Source: JAEULH01 sp963805915 (GTDB lineage: Bacteria > Pseudomonadota > Alphaproteobacteria > Rhodospirillales > Defluviicoccaceae). Taken from it: DNA of 64,000 bases. The position numbers and the translations under genes are program-made. Where the stretch lies: NCBI GenBank assembly GCA_963805915.1, contig CAWDWD010000007.1:62001-126000 (forward strand). The letters run 5' to 3'. Each line of letters opens with the position of its first letter. Within the stretch, counting starts at the first letter, position 1. A model generated the notes under the pieces. That model was not told the origin of the DNA, ran no database searches, and saw nothing but the letters and a program-made list of their open reading frames with translations. Below, piece by piece: positions 45,291 through 56,300 of this stretch.

Positions 45291-46114
45291 GGCGATGAGG
45301 TCGCCGCCATGGCCTTGCCGAGCGCTTGGTCCATGACCGCGAGGTCCGGTTGTTTCCCGGTATAGAGTTCGAACTGCGCCGCGGCCTGGTGCAGCTGCAT
45401 CCGCACGCCGGGGATGGTCCGGCAACCGCGTTCGCCCGCCGCGCGGAGGAGCCTGGTTTCGACCGGCATTGGCACGGCGTCGAAGACGATGAGGCCGGGG
45501 CGCAACGCGGCGGTGGGCACCAGCATGGCGCCGGGATCATGAAACCCGACGGACGTGACGTGGGCGAGGAGGGCTGCGTCGTGGCCCGCGCCGAGCGCGT
45601 CCGGTGCGCCGGCGTACTCGACACCGAAATCCGCCGCCAGCGCCCGCCCGGCGTCGGCCGAGCGATTGTAGATGGTGACGCTCGCACCTTCGCGCAGCAG
45701 GCCATGAACGATCGAACGCGCCCCGCCGCCGGCGCCGATCACCGCCGCGCGCAGGCCCGCCAGCGAAACGCCCGTCTCGGCGACGGCGCGGACAAAGCCG
45801 AGCCAGTCGACGTTGTAGCCGGTGAGACGACCGTTATCGTTGACCACCGTGTTGACCGCGCCGATGGTTCGCGCGGTGCCGTCGAGGACGTCGAGATACT
45901 CCATCACCCGGACCTTGTGCGGCATCGTTACGCCGAGCCCGCGAATGCCGAGCGCGCGCATGGCCGCCATTGCGCCTTCGGTGTCATCGCACCCGAACGC
46001 GACGTAGACGTAGTTCAATCCGAGCGCGCGATAGGCGGCGTTGTGCATGGCCACGCCGAAGGTTCCGGGGCGCGCGGCGATGGAGCCGCAGAGGATCGGA
46101 TTGGAGCTCGCCAC
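45287..46114 (-). CDS. AroE-like shikimate/quinate dehydrogenase family protein
   Basis: About 275 residues from the GTG at 46114 (AAAGGGA eight bases upstream; an ATG at 46138 is in frame). The NADP fold and core are clear: VTMPHKVRVMEYLD (catalytic Lys), GAVNTVVNDNG, GYNVDWLGF (Asp), VIGAGGGARSIVHGLL, and Gln in MQLHQAAAQFELYTG. However, the N-terminal substrate loop, normally HSLSPAMHN, reads PGTFGVAMHN, so both shikimate-carboxylate-binding serines are missing. It is therefore probably an AroE paralogue with another substrate rather than the housekeeping enzyme. Confidence 0.82.
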   Translation of the reverse strand: MASSNPILCGSIAARPGTFGVAMHNAAYRALGLNYVYVAFGCDDTEGAMAAMRALGIRGLGVTMPHKVRVMEYLDVLDGTARTIGAVNTVVNDNGRLTGYNVDWLGFVRAVAETGVSLAGLRAAVIGAGGGARSIVHGLLREGASVTIYNRSADAGRALAADFGVEYAGAPDALGAGHDAALLAHVTSVGFHDPGAMLVPTAALRPGLIVFDAVPMPVETRLLRAAGERGCRTIPGVRMQLHQAAAQFELYTGKQPDLAVMDQALGKAMAATSSP

Positions 46115-46228
46115 GTCTCGGTCCCTTTGTTTGAGCATTTTCAATTGACGCTCTTGTTTGGGCCGGCACTATTCCAGCAGTGCCGCCGGTGCGCAAGGCG
46201 CTGACAAACGAGAAGAACAGGAGCGGTA

Positions 46229-47239
46229 ATGGACGTCTGGCAACTGACGAAAGAGTTTTCCCTCGAAGCGCTCGAGCTCGCCGAGCGGCCCGATCCGGAG
46301 CCGAAAGCGGGCCAGGTCGTGCTCGAGATGCGGGCGGCCTCGCTTAATTACCGCGACCTGTTGACCGTGCGCGGCGCCTACGGCCCACGCAATGCACTGC
46401 CGCTGATCCCGGTCTCCGATGGCGTCGGCGAGGTCATAGCGGTGGGCGAGGGGGTCGAGCGGGTCGGCCTCGGCGACCGCGTCGCACCGGTGTTCTTCCC
46501 AAGCTGGATCGGTGGCGAACCGAACCCGGCCAAGTTCAGCCAGACCATCGGCGGACCGCTCGACGGCGTGCTGCAAAAAAAAATGTGCGTGAGCGCCGAG
46601 GCGGTGGTCCGCGTCCCCGATCATCTGAGCGATGTCGAGGCCGCCTGCCTGCCGTGCGCGGCGCTGACCGCGTGGAGCGCGATTTCGACCATCGGCCGGG
46701 TCGGCCCCGGCGACGTCGTCCTGGTCCAGGGAACCGGCGGCGTCGCCCTGTTCGCCCTGCAGTTCGCGAAGATGGCCGGAGCCAGGGTCATCCTGACCTC
46801 GTCGCGCGACGACAAGCTGGCGCGCGGCCGCCAGCTCGGCGCCGATGCGGCGATCAACTACCGCACGACGCCGGAGTGGGACAAGGAGGTCAAGGCCATG
46901 ACCGGCGGCGACGGCTGCGATCACATCGTCGAGCTCGGCGGGGCGCAAACGATCGCGCGCTCGGTCCGCGCGGCGCGGATCGGCGGCACCATCAGCCTGA
47001 TCGGCGTGCTCTCCGGCGCCGACGCGGCCTTCGCCCTGCCGCTGGTGGTCATGCGCAACCTGCGCCTCCAGGGCGTGACCGTCGGCTCGCGCGACGGCTT
47101 CGAGGCCATGTGCCGGGCTATCGCCGCCCACCGCATCCGGCCGGTGGTCGACCGGGTGTACCGCTTCGCCGAAGCGCCGGCGGCCTTCGCCGCGTTCGCC
47201 GAAGGGCGGCACTTCGGCAAGATCTGCATCGGCTACTGA
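46229..47239 (+). CDS. Medium-chain dehydrogenase/reductase, quinone-oxidoreductase-like
   Basis: 336 residues of the MDR superfamily. N-terminal GroES-like domain (LNYRDLLTVRGAYGP, VSDGVGEVIAVGEGVERVGLGDRV) and a Rossmann domain with LVQGTGGVALFALQFAKMAGARVI. The catalytic-zinc ligand set of alcohol dehydrogenases is not seen, so it is likely a zinc-free NADPH-dependent enone/quinone reductase. The substrate cannot be told. Divergent from the AroE-like gene. Confidence 0.88.
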   Translation: MDVWQLTKEFSLEALELAERPDPEPKAGQVVLEMRAASLNYRDLLTVRGAYGPRNALPLIPVSDGVGEVIAVGEGVERVGLGDRVAPVFFPSWIGGEPNPAKFSQTIGGPLDGVLQKKMCVSAEAVVRVPDHLSDVEAACLPCAALTAWSAISTIGRVGPGDVVLVQGTGGVALFALQFAKMAGARVILTSSRDDKLARGRQLGADAAINYRTTPEWDKEVKAMTGGDGCDHIVELGGAQTIARSVRAARIGGTISLIGVLSGADAAFALPLVVMRNLRLQGVTVGSRDGFEAMCRAIAAHRIRPVVDRVYRFAEAPAAFAAFAEGRHFGKICIGY

Positions 47240-47357
47240 CGTACGAGGTTCCGGGGGGGGTGTGCCTCGAGTTTTGGCTGCGTTTCGGCGGGGATCCGCT
47301 TAAATACATCGCAGCCGGTTGTCGTGATCGGGTTCATCAGTCAAGAGAGGGTCGTTC

Positions 47358-48962
47358 ATGAATTTCTCCTTTGCCGCGCCGGGGTTGCCGGACAAGGGCG
47401 TCGTCGTTGTCTTCGTGCTCGAGGACCGCGAACTCAGCGCCAGCGCGCGCGCGCTCAACGATCGGATGCGCGGCGCGCTTGTTCGCGCCATCGACGCCGG
47501 CCGGTTCAAGGGCAACAAGGACCAGGCGCTGGCGATCCCGGCGCCGGGCGAGGGTGAGTATGAGCGGATCGTGCTGATCGGCGCCGGCAAGGCGAGCGAG
47601 CTCGATGCCCTGCGCGCCCAGACAATCGGCGGAAAGATCTACGCCGCGCTGGCGAGGGACGGCTTTAAATCGGCGGCGGTGGCGGTCGACAACCTGCCTG
47701 GCGCGGCGCTGAGCCCGGCGGAACTGGCCGCAGAAATGGCCTACGGCGCGCGGCTGCGCTCCTATCGCTTCGCCAAGTACATGACCAAGCAGAAGGAGGA
47801 GGACAAGCCGACGCTGGAAACGCTGAGCCTCCACTGCGACGGCCATGCCCGGGCCAAGAAGCTCTACGCCCCACTTGAGGCGGTCGCCAGGGGCGTCTTG
47901 TTCGCCCGCGATCTCGTCTCCGAGCCGGCCAACGTCATCTATCCGGAATCGCTGGCGGCGGAAGCGAAAAGCCTGCGCCCGCTCGGCGTCGAAGTCGAGG
48001 TGCTCGGCGAAAAGGAGATGAAAAAGCTCGGTATGAACGCCCTGCTCGGCGTCGGCCAAGGCTCCGCGCGCGACTCCCAGCTGGTGGTGATGCAGTGGTG
48101 GGGCGCGGGCAAGCCCGAGGGCAAGGGCAAGAAGGCGAAAAAGGCGGCCAAGGCCAGCGTCGAACATCACAACGACAACGAAAACGACAACGCCGCCGCG
48201 CCGGACGGCGAGGATGACGCCGCCGCGCAAGCGCCGGTCGCGTTCATCGGCAAGGGCGTGACCTTCGATACCGGAGGGATCTCGATCAAGCCGTCGGCCG
48301 GCATGGAAGACATGAAGTGGGACATGGCCGGCTCGGCCGCGGTGATCGGCACGATGAAGGCCCTGGCCGGACGCAAGGCCAAGGTCAATGCCGTCGGCTT
48401 GGTCGGGCTGGTCGAGAACATGCCGTCGGGCGCGGCCCAGCGCCCGGGCGACATCGTCAAGTCGATGTCCGGCCAGACCATCGAAATCCTCAATACCGAC
48501 GCCGAGGGCCGCCTCGTCCTCGCCGACGTCCTGTGGTACTGCAATGACCGGTTCAAGCCGCGGTTGATGATCGACCTGGCGACCCTGACCGGGGCCATCA
48601 TCATCTCGCTCGGCCACGAAATGGCCGGGATGTTCGCCAACGACGACGCGCTCGCCGCCAAGCTGAGCGCGGCCGGCGCCGCGGTGGGCGAGCGGCTGTG
48701 GCGGATGCCGCTCGGCGAGGAGTACGACAAGCTGATCAAGTCCGATGTCGCCGACATGAAGAACATCGGCAATCGCGGCGCCGGCAGCGTCACCGCGGCG
48801 CAGTTCCTTCAGCGCTTCGTCGACAAGACCCCGTGGGCGCATCTCGATATCGCCGGCGTCGCCTGGGCCAAGACCGACGGTGCGACGGTGCCCAAGGGCG
48901 GGAGCGGCTTCGGCGTCCGGCTGCTCGACCGCTTTGTCGCCGACAACTACGAAGGCGTGTAG
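47358..48962 (+). CDS. pepA: Leucyl aminopeptidase (M17) with a charged insertion
   Basis: 534-residue cytosolic metallo-aminopeptidase, longer than the usual 490-500. The metal-binding and catalytic segments are intact: GKGVTFDTGGISIKPSAGM, MKWDMAGSAA and NTDAEGRLVLAD (residues 379-390). An insertion at residues about 254-292 is rich in Lys, then Asn/Asp/Ala (GKGKKAKKAAK ... HNDNENDN), between the N-terminal domain and the catalytic domain's first metal motif. Reading frame is continuous, so it is not a frameshift artefact. holC follows 77 bases downstream, a common pepA-holC arrangement. Confidence 0.93.
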   Translation: MNFSFAAPGLPDKGVVVVFVLEDRELSASARALNDRMRGALVRAIDAGRFKGNKDQALAIPAPGEGEYERIVLIGAGKASELDALRAQTIGGKIYAALARDGFKSAAVAVDNLPGAALSPAELAAEMAYGARLRSYRFAKYMTKQKEEDKPTLETLSLHCDGHARAKKLYAPLEAVARGVLFARDLVSEPANVIYPESLAAEAKSLRPLGVEVEVLGEKEMKKLGMNALLGVGQGSARDSQLVVMQWWGAGKPEGKGKKAKKAAKASVEHHNDNENDNAAAPDGEDDAAAQAPVAFIGKGVTFDTGGISIKPSAGMEDMKWDMAGSAAVIGTMKALAGRKAKVNAVGLVGLVENMPSGAAQRPGDIVKSMSGQTIEILNTDAEGRLVLADVLWYCNDRFKPRLMIDLATLTGAIIISLGHEMAGMFANDDALAAKLSAAGAAVGERLWRMPLGEEYDKLIKSDVADMKNIGNRGAGSVTAAQFLQRFVDKTPWAHLDIAGVAWAKTDGATVPKGGSGFGVRLLDRFVADNYEGV

Positions 48963-49039
48963 GCGAGGGTCCTCAGGCGGGAACGGCGGCTGATGCGGCG
49001 GCGGGAACGCGCGGTAGGCGATAACGGGGGAGCGCGGCG

Positions 49040-49489
49040 ATGACCGACGTTGCGTTCTACCACCTTCAGCGCTCGCCCTTGACCAGCGTCCTGCCGCGCC
49101 TGCTCGAGCGCACCTTGGCCGAGACCAAGCGCGCCGTGGTCCTCGCCGGGTCGGCCGAGCGCGTCGAGGCTTTGGCCGGGATCTTGTGGACCTACCGGCC
49201 CAACTCCTGGCTGCCGCACGGCACCGCCAAGGACGGCCATGCGGCCGAGCAGCCGGTCTGGCTGAGCGAGCACGACGACAACCCCAACGGCGCCACCTAC
49301 CTGTTCCTCACCGACGGTGCCGAGAGCACGCGCATCGCAGACTACGAGCGCTGTTTCGATCTGTTCGATGGCAACGACGAAGCCGCCGTCACCGCCGCCC
49401 GCGCCCGCTGGACCGTCCTCAAAACCGCCGGTCATACCCTGACCTACTGGCAGCAGAACGAGCGGGGGGGATGGGAGCGGAAGGGGTAG
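49040..49489 (+). CDS. holC: DNA polymerase III subunit chi
   Basis: 149 residues. DVAFYHLQRSPLTSVLPRLLERTL, RAVVLAGSAERVEALAGILWTYRPNSWLPHG and QPVWLSEHDDNPNGATYLFLTDG are the family signatures. Chi links the clamp loader to SSB. In operon with pepA. Confidence 0.93.
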   Translation: MTDVAFYHLQRSPLTSVLPRLLERTLAETKRAVVLAGSAERVEALAGILWTYRPNSWLPHGTAKDGHAAEQPVWLSEHDDNPNGATYLFLTDGAESTRIADYERCFDLFDGNDEAAVTAARARWTVLKTAGHTLTYWQQNERGGWERKG

Positions 49490-49586
49490 ACGACAGCGGT
49501 CGCGGCAGCGGCGCCGTTCGCGGCGCTGGTCTCGGCTTGGGAAAGTGCTACAAGCGCTATCCCTGTTGATCGAGCGGAGAACGGGC

Positions 49587-50453
49587 ATGGCGATGCGCGA
49601 ACGCGGTTATCTTAGTCTCGGCGTCCACGGCTTCCACCGCGTCGCCTACGGCGAATGGGGGGCGGCAAGCGGGGAGGCGGGGGGCGGGGAGCCCGTCGCC
49701 ATCTGTGTCCACGGCCTGACCCGCAACGGCCGCGACTTCGACGCCCTGGCGCGGGGCCTGGAAGATCGCTACCGCGTTGTCTGCCCGGACCTGCCGGGGC
49801 GGGGCAAGAGCCATTGGTTCGCCGTGCACTCCGACTACAAGCCGCCGGTCTATCTCGCCGACATGGCCGCCCTGATCGCGCGCCTCGACGTCCCCCAGGC
49901 TGACTGGATCGGCACCTCGCTGGGCGGGCTCCTCGGCATCATGCTTGCGGCGCAGCCGAACACGCCGATCCGCAAACTGGTCCTCAACGATGTCGGCGCC
50001 TTCGTTGACAAGACCGCATTGGCGCGGATCGCCGATTATGTCGGCAAGGACCCGACGTTTCGCGGCCTCGATGGCGTGGAGGCGTACCTCCGCGAGGTTC
50101 ACGCGCCGTTCGGTCCCTTAAGCGACGCGCAATGGCGTCACCTGGCCGAACACGGCGCGCGGCGCGACGAGGCCGCGGGGGTCTGGCGGCTGCACTACGA
50201 TCCGGGTCTCGCCGAGCCGTTCAGAGACGAGCTGTCCCACGACATCGACCTGTGGCCGTTGTGGGAGGCCATTCGCTGCCCGGTGCTGATCGTGCGCGGC
50301 GCGCAATCCGACATCCTGACCCACGAGACCGCCGAGGAGATGCTCACGCGCGGCCCCCAAGCCGAACTGGTCGAACTGCCGGGCATCGGCCATGCGCCGG
50401 CACTGATGGACGCCGCGCAGATCGCGGTTGTTCGTGACTGGTTGCTGGGCTGA
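49587..50453 (+). CDS. Alpha/beta-hydrolase fold protein
   Basis: 288 residues from the ATG at 49587 (GGAGAACGGG upstream). Oxyanion region VCVHGLTRNGRDFD-like (ICVHGLTRNGRDFDALARGL), nucleophile elbow GTSLGGLLG (Ser), and catalytic His in GIGHAPALMD; the acid is probably in RGAQSDILTHE. No lid or substrate-specific motif lets me name the reaction; esterases and C-C hydrolases of this type are common. Downstream lies palindrome cluster D. Confidence 0.88.
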   Translation: MAMRERGYLSLGVHGFHRVAYGEWGAASGEAGGGEPVAICVHGLTRNGRDFDALARGLEDRYRVVCPDLPGRGKSHWFAVHSDYKPPVYLADMAALIARLDVPQADWIGTSLGGLLGIMLAAQPNTPIRKLVLNDVGAFVDKTALARIADYVGKDPTFRGLDGVEAYLREVHAPFGPLSDAQWRHLAEHGARRDEAAGVWRLHYDPGLAEPFRDELSHDIDLWPLWEAIRCPVLIVRGAQSDILTHETAEEMLTRGPQAELVELPGIGHAPALMDAAQIAVVRDWLLG

Positions 50454-50487
50454 CGAGCCGCTCGACCACACCAAACTGGCGAGCGCA

Positions 50488-50572
50488 ATAGGTCATTTTG
50501 ACCTAGCAAATAGGTCATTCTGACCTAAAAAACAGGTCATTCTGACCTAAAAAACAGGTCATTCTGACCTAT
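50488..50572. repeat. Palindromic repeat cluster D (4 copies, exact 22-bp period)
   Basis: Four 19-bp units start at 50488, 50510, 50532 and 50554: the core AGGTCATTCTGACCT is identical in three and has one change (TTT centre) in the first. They are separated by three-base linkers (CAA, AAA, AAA). On the minus strand each stem is followed by a T-run (GTTTTTT or similar), so the array could also stop transcripts arriving from hemB. The rest of 50454-50789 holds no supported gene. Confidence 0.95.
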
Positions 50573-50789
50573 CCGATTTCGCGTAACCCATTACGTTGTA
50601 ATGATACCTCATTCCGGGTCGCGAAAAAAGAAAATTCCCGGCGCGCCATTGCTTGGCCGTCCGATCGTTCGCCCCCGATCGCTCGCCCCATCGCCACTCG
50701 CCACCCGACCGGGAGAGCATCACGATAGCACATATTGAGGCCGCCATGAACCCGCGGCCCGACCATCGGATGACCACCGGCGCGCGCTG

Positions 50790-51807
50790 CTATGCGTTCC
50801 TGAGCAGGCGGGCGGCGTCGAGCGCGGCGTAGGTGATGATGCCGTCGGCGCCGGCGCGCTTGAACGATAGCAGCGTTTCCATCAGGGCGCGGGGGTAGTC
50901 GATCCAGCCGCGATCGGCGGCGGCGCGCAGCATCGCGTACTCGCCGCTGACGTGGTAGGCGAAGGTCGGCACGCCGAACGACGTCTTGACCCGGTGGATG
51001 ATGTCGAGATAGGCGAGGCCCGGCTTGACGATCACCATGTCGGCCCCCTCCTCGATATCCAGCGCAACCTCGTGAACGGCCTCGAGGGCGTTGGCCGGGT
51101 CCATCTGGTAGGTTTTCTTGTCGCCGACAAGCGCCGTCGCCGAGCCGATGGCGTCGCGAAACGGGCCGTAGAACGCCGAAGCGAACTTGGCGGCATAGGC
51201 CATGATCTGGATATCGGCCAGGCCGCCCGCGTCGAGCGCATCGCGGATCGCGGCGACCCGGCCGTCCATCATGTCCGAGGGCGCGACGACGTCGCACCCC
51301 GCGCGGGCCTGAACCAGGGCCTGGGCGCACAGAATGGCCACGGATTCGTCGTTGGCGACGCGGCCGTCGCGGCACACGCCGTCGTGCCCGGAGCTGTTGA
51401 ACGGATCGAGCGCCACGTCGCAGATGACGCCGACGGCGGGATGCGCTTCCTTGACCCGGCGGATCGCCCGGCAGATGAGATTGTCCGGGTTGGTCGCTTC
51501 GCGGCCATCCGGCGTCTTCAGCTCCGGCTCGACGTAGGGAAACAGCGCGACCGCCGAAACGCCGAGTTGGGCCGCGTCTTCGACCGCGTCAACGAGAAGG
51601 TCCGCCGACAGCCGTTCGACGCCGGGCATCGACGGCGACCTGCTCGCGCCGGTTCTCGCCCTCGATAACGAAGACCGGCCAAATCAGATCCGCCACCGAA
51701 ACCCGGTTCTCGGCGACCAGCGAGCGTGACCAGGCGTTGTTGCGGTTGCGCCGCATCCGAGTGCGCGGAAATCGCCCGCGCGGCATCACGAAGCCGGCTG
51801 AACCCAT
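50790..51807 (-). CDS. hemB: Delta-aminolevulinic acid dehydratase (porphobilinogen synthase), frameshifted
   Basis: Second common step of haem synthesis. MRRNRNNAWSRSLVAENRVSVADLIWPVFVIEG lies in one frame, MPGVERLS to the end in another; dropping the C at 51633 joins them (REQVASMPGVERLS) to give about 338 residues. Both active-site lysines are visible (YAAKFASAFYGPFRD; IVKPGLAYLDII). The metal loop reads DVALDPFNSSGHDG, with Asp/Asn instead of the zinc-binding cysteines, so this is the Mg/K-dependent alphaproteobacterial type. It starts two bases after the metY stop. An essential gene, so the shift is likely a sequence error. Confidence 0.93.
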
Positions 51808-51809
51808 CC

Positions 51810-53102
<1,293 letters not shown>

Positions 53103-53171
53103 TGCTCTTTGTCCTCTTGGTTTTCGTTGGGTTGCGCGTCCACCTTCGCGGGCCGCCCAGCGGTCGGGGAG

Positions 53172-53199
53172 AGTATACGCCCGCCGGCTTAAAGGTAAG
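53172..53199 (-). promoter_or_regulatory. Candidate promoter of metY-hemB
   Basis: On the minus strand a good -10 TATACT (53177-53172) is preceded, 16 bases upstream, by CTTACC, a weak -35. The leader would be about 65 bases. No SAM-II riboswitch motif was found in it. Confidence 0.35.
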
Positions 53200-53358
53200 C
53201 TTTTTGCCACATTTTCGGGCGTCCGCCGGACCTCGGTCGGGCAATGGCTGGGCAATGGCGCTTTACCGTTGGGCGAGCGTCGGCTTACAGTCAAGGTGGA
53301 GTAAACGGCGCCGCGCGAACGACCTCGTGGACGGCGCTTGTGCGAGAAGGAGCCGATC

Positions 53359-56300
53359 GTGCCAGACGATAACGCGACCATTAAAAGGGCGGCCGACCCG
53401 CTCACGCGTAAGGGCTACGAGCCGGTCAATCCGATCCGCTTCGTTACCGCGGCGAGCCTGTTCGACGGCCACGATGCGTCGATCAATATCATTCGCCGTC
53501 TGCTTCAGGCTGGTGGCGCGGAGGTCGTGCATCTCGGTCACAATCGCGCCGTCGATGAGGTCGTTCGCGCCGCGCTGCAAGAAGACGTCCAGGGTATCGC
53601 GATCAGTTCCTACCAGGGCGGCCACCTTGAGTACTTCAAGTACATGCTCGACCTGTTGCGGGCGCAAGGCGGCGGCGACATCCGCGTGTTCGGCGGCGGC
53701 GGCGGCGTCATCGTCGCCGAGGAGGTCGCCGAACTGCACGGCTACGGCGTCGCGCGGATCTACACGCCCGACGACGGCCGCAGGCTCGGCCTCCAGGGGA
53801 TGATCGACGACATGCTGGAGCGCGCCGACTTCGATCCGGCCGCGAGCGCGCCGGTCGACTTCAAATCCCTCGCCGCCGGCGAATATCGCGAACTCGCCCG
53901 GGTGATCACCGCGCTAGAGAATGGCGCGCTCGACGACCATCGCCGTGACGAGCTGCACGCGCTCGCGCACCGCCAAGGCGCTGTGCCGGTCCTCGGTGTC
54001 ACCGGCACCGGCGGCGCCGGCAAATCGTCGCTCACCGACGAGTTGATCCTGCGCTTCAGGATGTACGGCAATGAGCCGAGGATCGCGGTCATCGCCGTCG
54101 ATCCGACCCGGCGCAAGAGCGGCGGCGCCCTGCTCGGCGACCGGATCCGGATGAACGCGATCAACGCTCCGAACGTCTTCATGCGCTCGCTCGCGACCCG
54201 GTCCAGCGATCAGGAAATTCCGCCCTCGCTGCCCGACATCATCGCCGCGACCAAGGCCGCGGGCTTCGATCTGATCGTGGTCGAGACGCCGGGGATCGGC
54301 CAGGGGGACGCCGGCATCGTGCCCCACGTCAATGTCGCGCTGTATGTGATGACCCCGGAGTTCGGCGCCGCCAGCCAGCTCGAAAAGATCGACATGCTGG
54401 ACTTCGCCGACATCGTCGCGGTCAACAAGTTCGACCGCCAGGGGGCGCAGGATGCTTTGCGCGACGTCGCCAAGCAGATCCAACGCAACCGCGCGGCGTT
54501 CGCCACTCCGCTCGACGAGATGCCGGTGTTCGGCACGATCTCGTCGCGCTTCAACGACGAGGGCGTCACCGCCGTCCACGGCCAGCTTGTCGAGATCTTC
54601 AATGCCCGCGGACTGGGCGCCTGGCGGAGCAGTTACACCGGCGCGCCGTGCGGCGATTTTCCGAAGCCGGCGCGGGCATCGTGCCGGCGGCGCGGCGGCG
54701 CTACCTCGCCGAGATCGCCGAGACGGTCCGCGACTACCACAAGACCGCGGCCGAGCAGGTCCGGATCGCCCGCGAGCGCCAGCAGCTGCGCGAGACCCGG
54801 CGGATGCTCGGCGAAGCCGGAAGTGAAGAGCCGCGATCGGCTCGCGGATCTGTTCGAGGCCCGCGACCGGGCGCTCGATTCCCGCTGCCGCAAGCTGATC
54901 GAGATGTGGCCGACGGTGCGCGAAACCTATGGCCGTGACGAGTTCGTCGTGCGGATGCGTGACAAGGAAATGCGCACCCAGCTGTACCACACGACCCTCT
55001 CGGGCACCCGGCTGGCGAAGGTCGCGCTGCCGCGTTACGAAGACGAGGGCGAAATCCTCAAGTGGCTGTTGAAGGAGAATGTGCCGGGGAGCTTCCCGTT
55101 CACCGCCGGCGTTTTCGCCTTCAAGCGCGAAGGCGAGGACCCGACCCGGATGTTCGCCGGCGAGGGCGATCCGTTCCGCACCAACGCCCGGTTCAAGCTG
55201 CTGTCGAAGAACTCCGCGGCCAAGAGATTGTCGACCGCGTTCAACTCGGTGACGCTCTATGGCTTCGATCCGGACGAACGGCCGGACATTTACGGCAAGA
55301 TCGGCAACTCCGGCGTATCGATCGCGACCCTCGACGACATCAAGGCGCTCTACGACGGCTTTGCGCTGTGCGATCCGCTGACTTCGGTGTCGATGACCAT
55401 CAACGGCCCGGCGCCGACGATCCTGGCGATGTTCTTCAACGCCGCGATCGATCAGCAGCTCGACCTGTTCGTGGCCGAGAACGGCCGCCGCCCGACCGAG
55501 GACGAAGCCGACAAGATCCGCGGCTGGGTTCTGGAGAACGTCCGCGGCACCGTGCAGGCCGATATCCTCAAGGAGGATCAGGGCCAGAATACCTGCATTT
55601 TCTCCACCGAGTTCGCGCTCAGGATGATGGCCGACATCCAGGACTTCTTCGTCCACCACCGGGTGCGCAATTTCTACTCGGTGTCGATTTCCGGCTACCA
55701 CATCGCCGAGGCTGGCGCCAACCCGATCACCCAGCTCGCGCTGACGCTCGCCAACGGCTTCACCTACGTCGAGGCCTACCTCGCGCGCGGCATGCATATC
55801 GACGACTTCGGGCCCAACTTGTCGTTCTTCTTTTCCGCCGGCATGGACCCCGAGTATACGGTCATGGGCCGGGTCGCGCGGCGGATCTGGGCCGCGGCGA
55901 TGCGCTTCAAGTACGGCGCCAGCGAACGCTCGCAGAAGCTTAAGTATCATACGCAAACGTCGGGCCGCTCGCTCCACGCCCAGGAGTTCACCTTCAACGA
56001 CATCCGGACCACGTTGCAGGCGTTGCTCGCGGTCTACGATAACACCAACAGCCTGCACACCAACGCCTACGACGAGGCGATCACCACGCCGACCGCCGAG
56101 AGCGTGCGCCGGGCGATGGCGATTCAGCTCATCATCAACCGCGAGTGGGGGCTCGCCGCCAACGAAAATCCGAACCAGGGCGCGTTCATCATCGAGGAGC
56201 TGACCGATCTGGTCGAAGCGGCGGTGCTCGATGAATTCGAGCGGATCAGCGAGCGCGGCGGGGTCCTTGGCGCGATGGAGACCGGCTACCAGCGCGCCAA

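Noticed and set aside
17221..50572. The palindrome core as a CRISPR-like array
   Set aside because: The linkers are only 2-3 bases, there are no spacers, no cas genes, and the copies are spread over 33 kb.
17221..50572. Match of the palindrome core to the vertebrate oestrogen response element AGGTCA-N3-TGACCT
   Set aside because: A coincidence of sequence; nuclear receptors do not occur in bacteria.
53103..53358. SAM-type riboswitch in the metY leader
   Set aside because: The SAM-II conserved elements are not present, and the leader from the predicted start is only about 65 bases.
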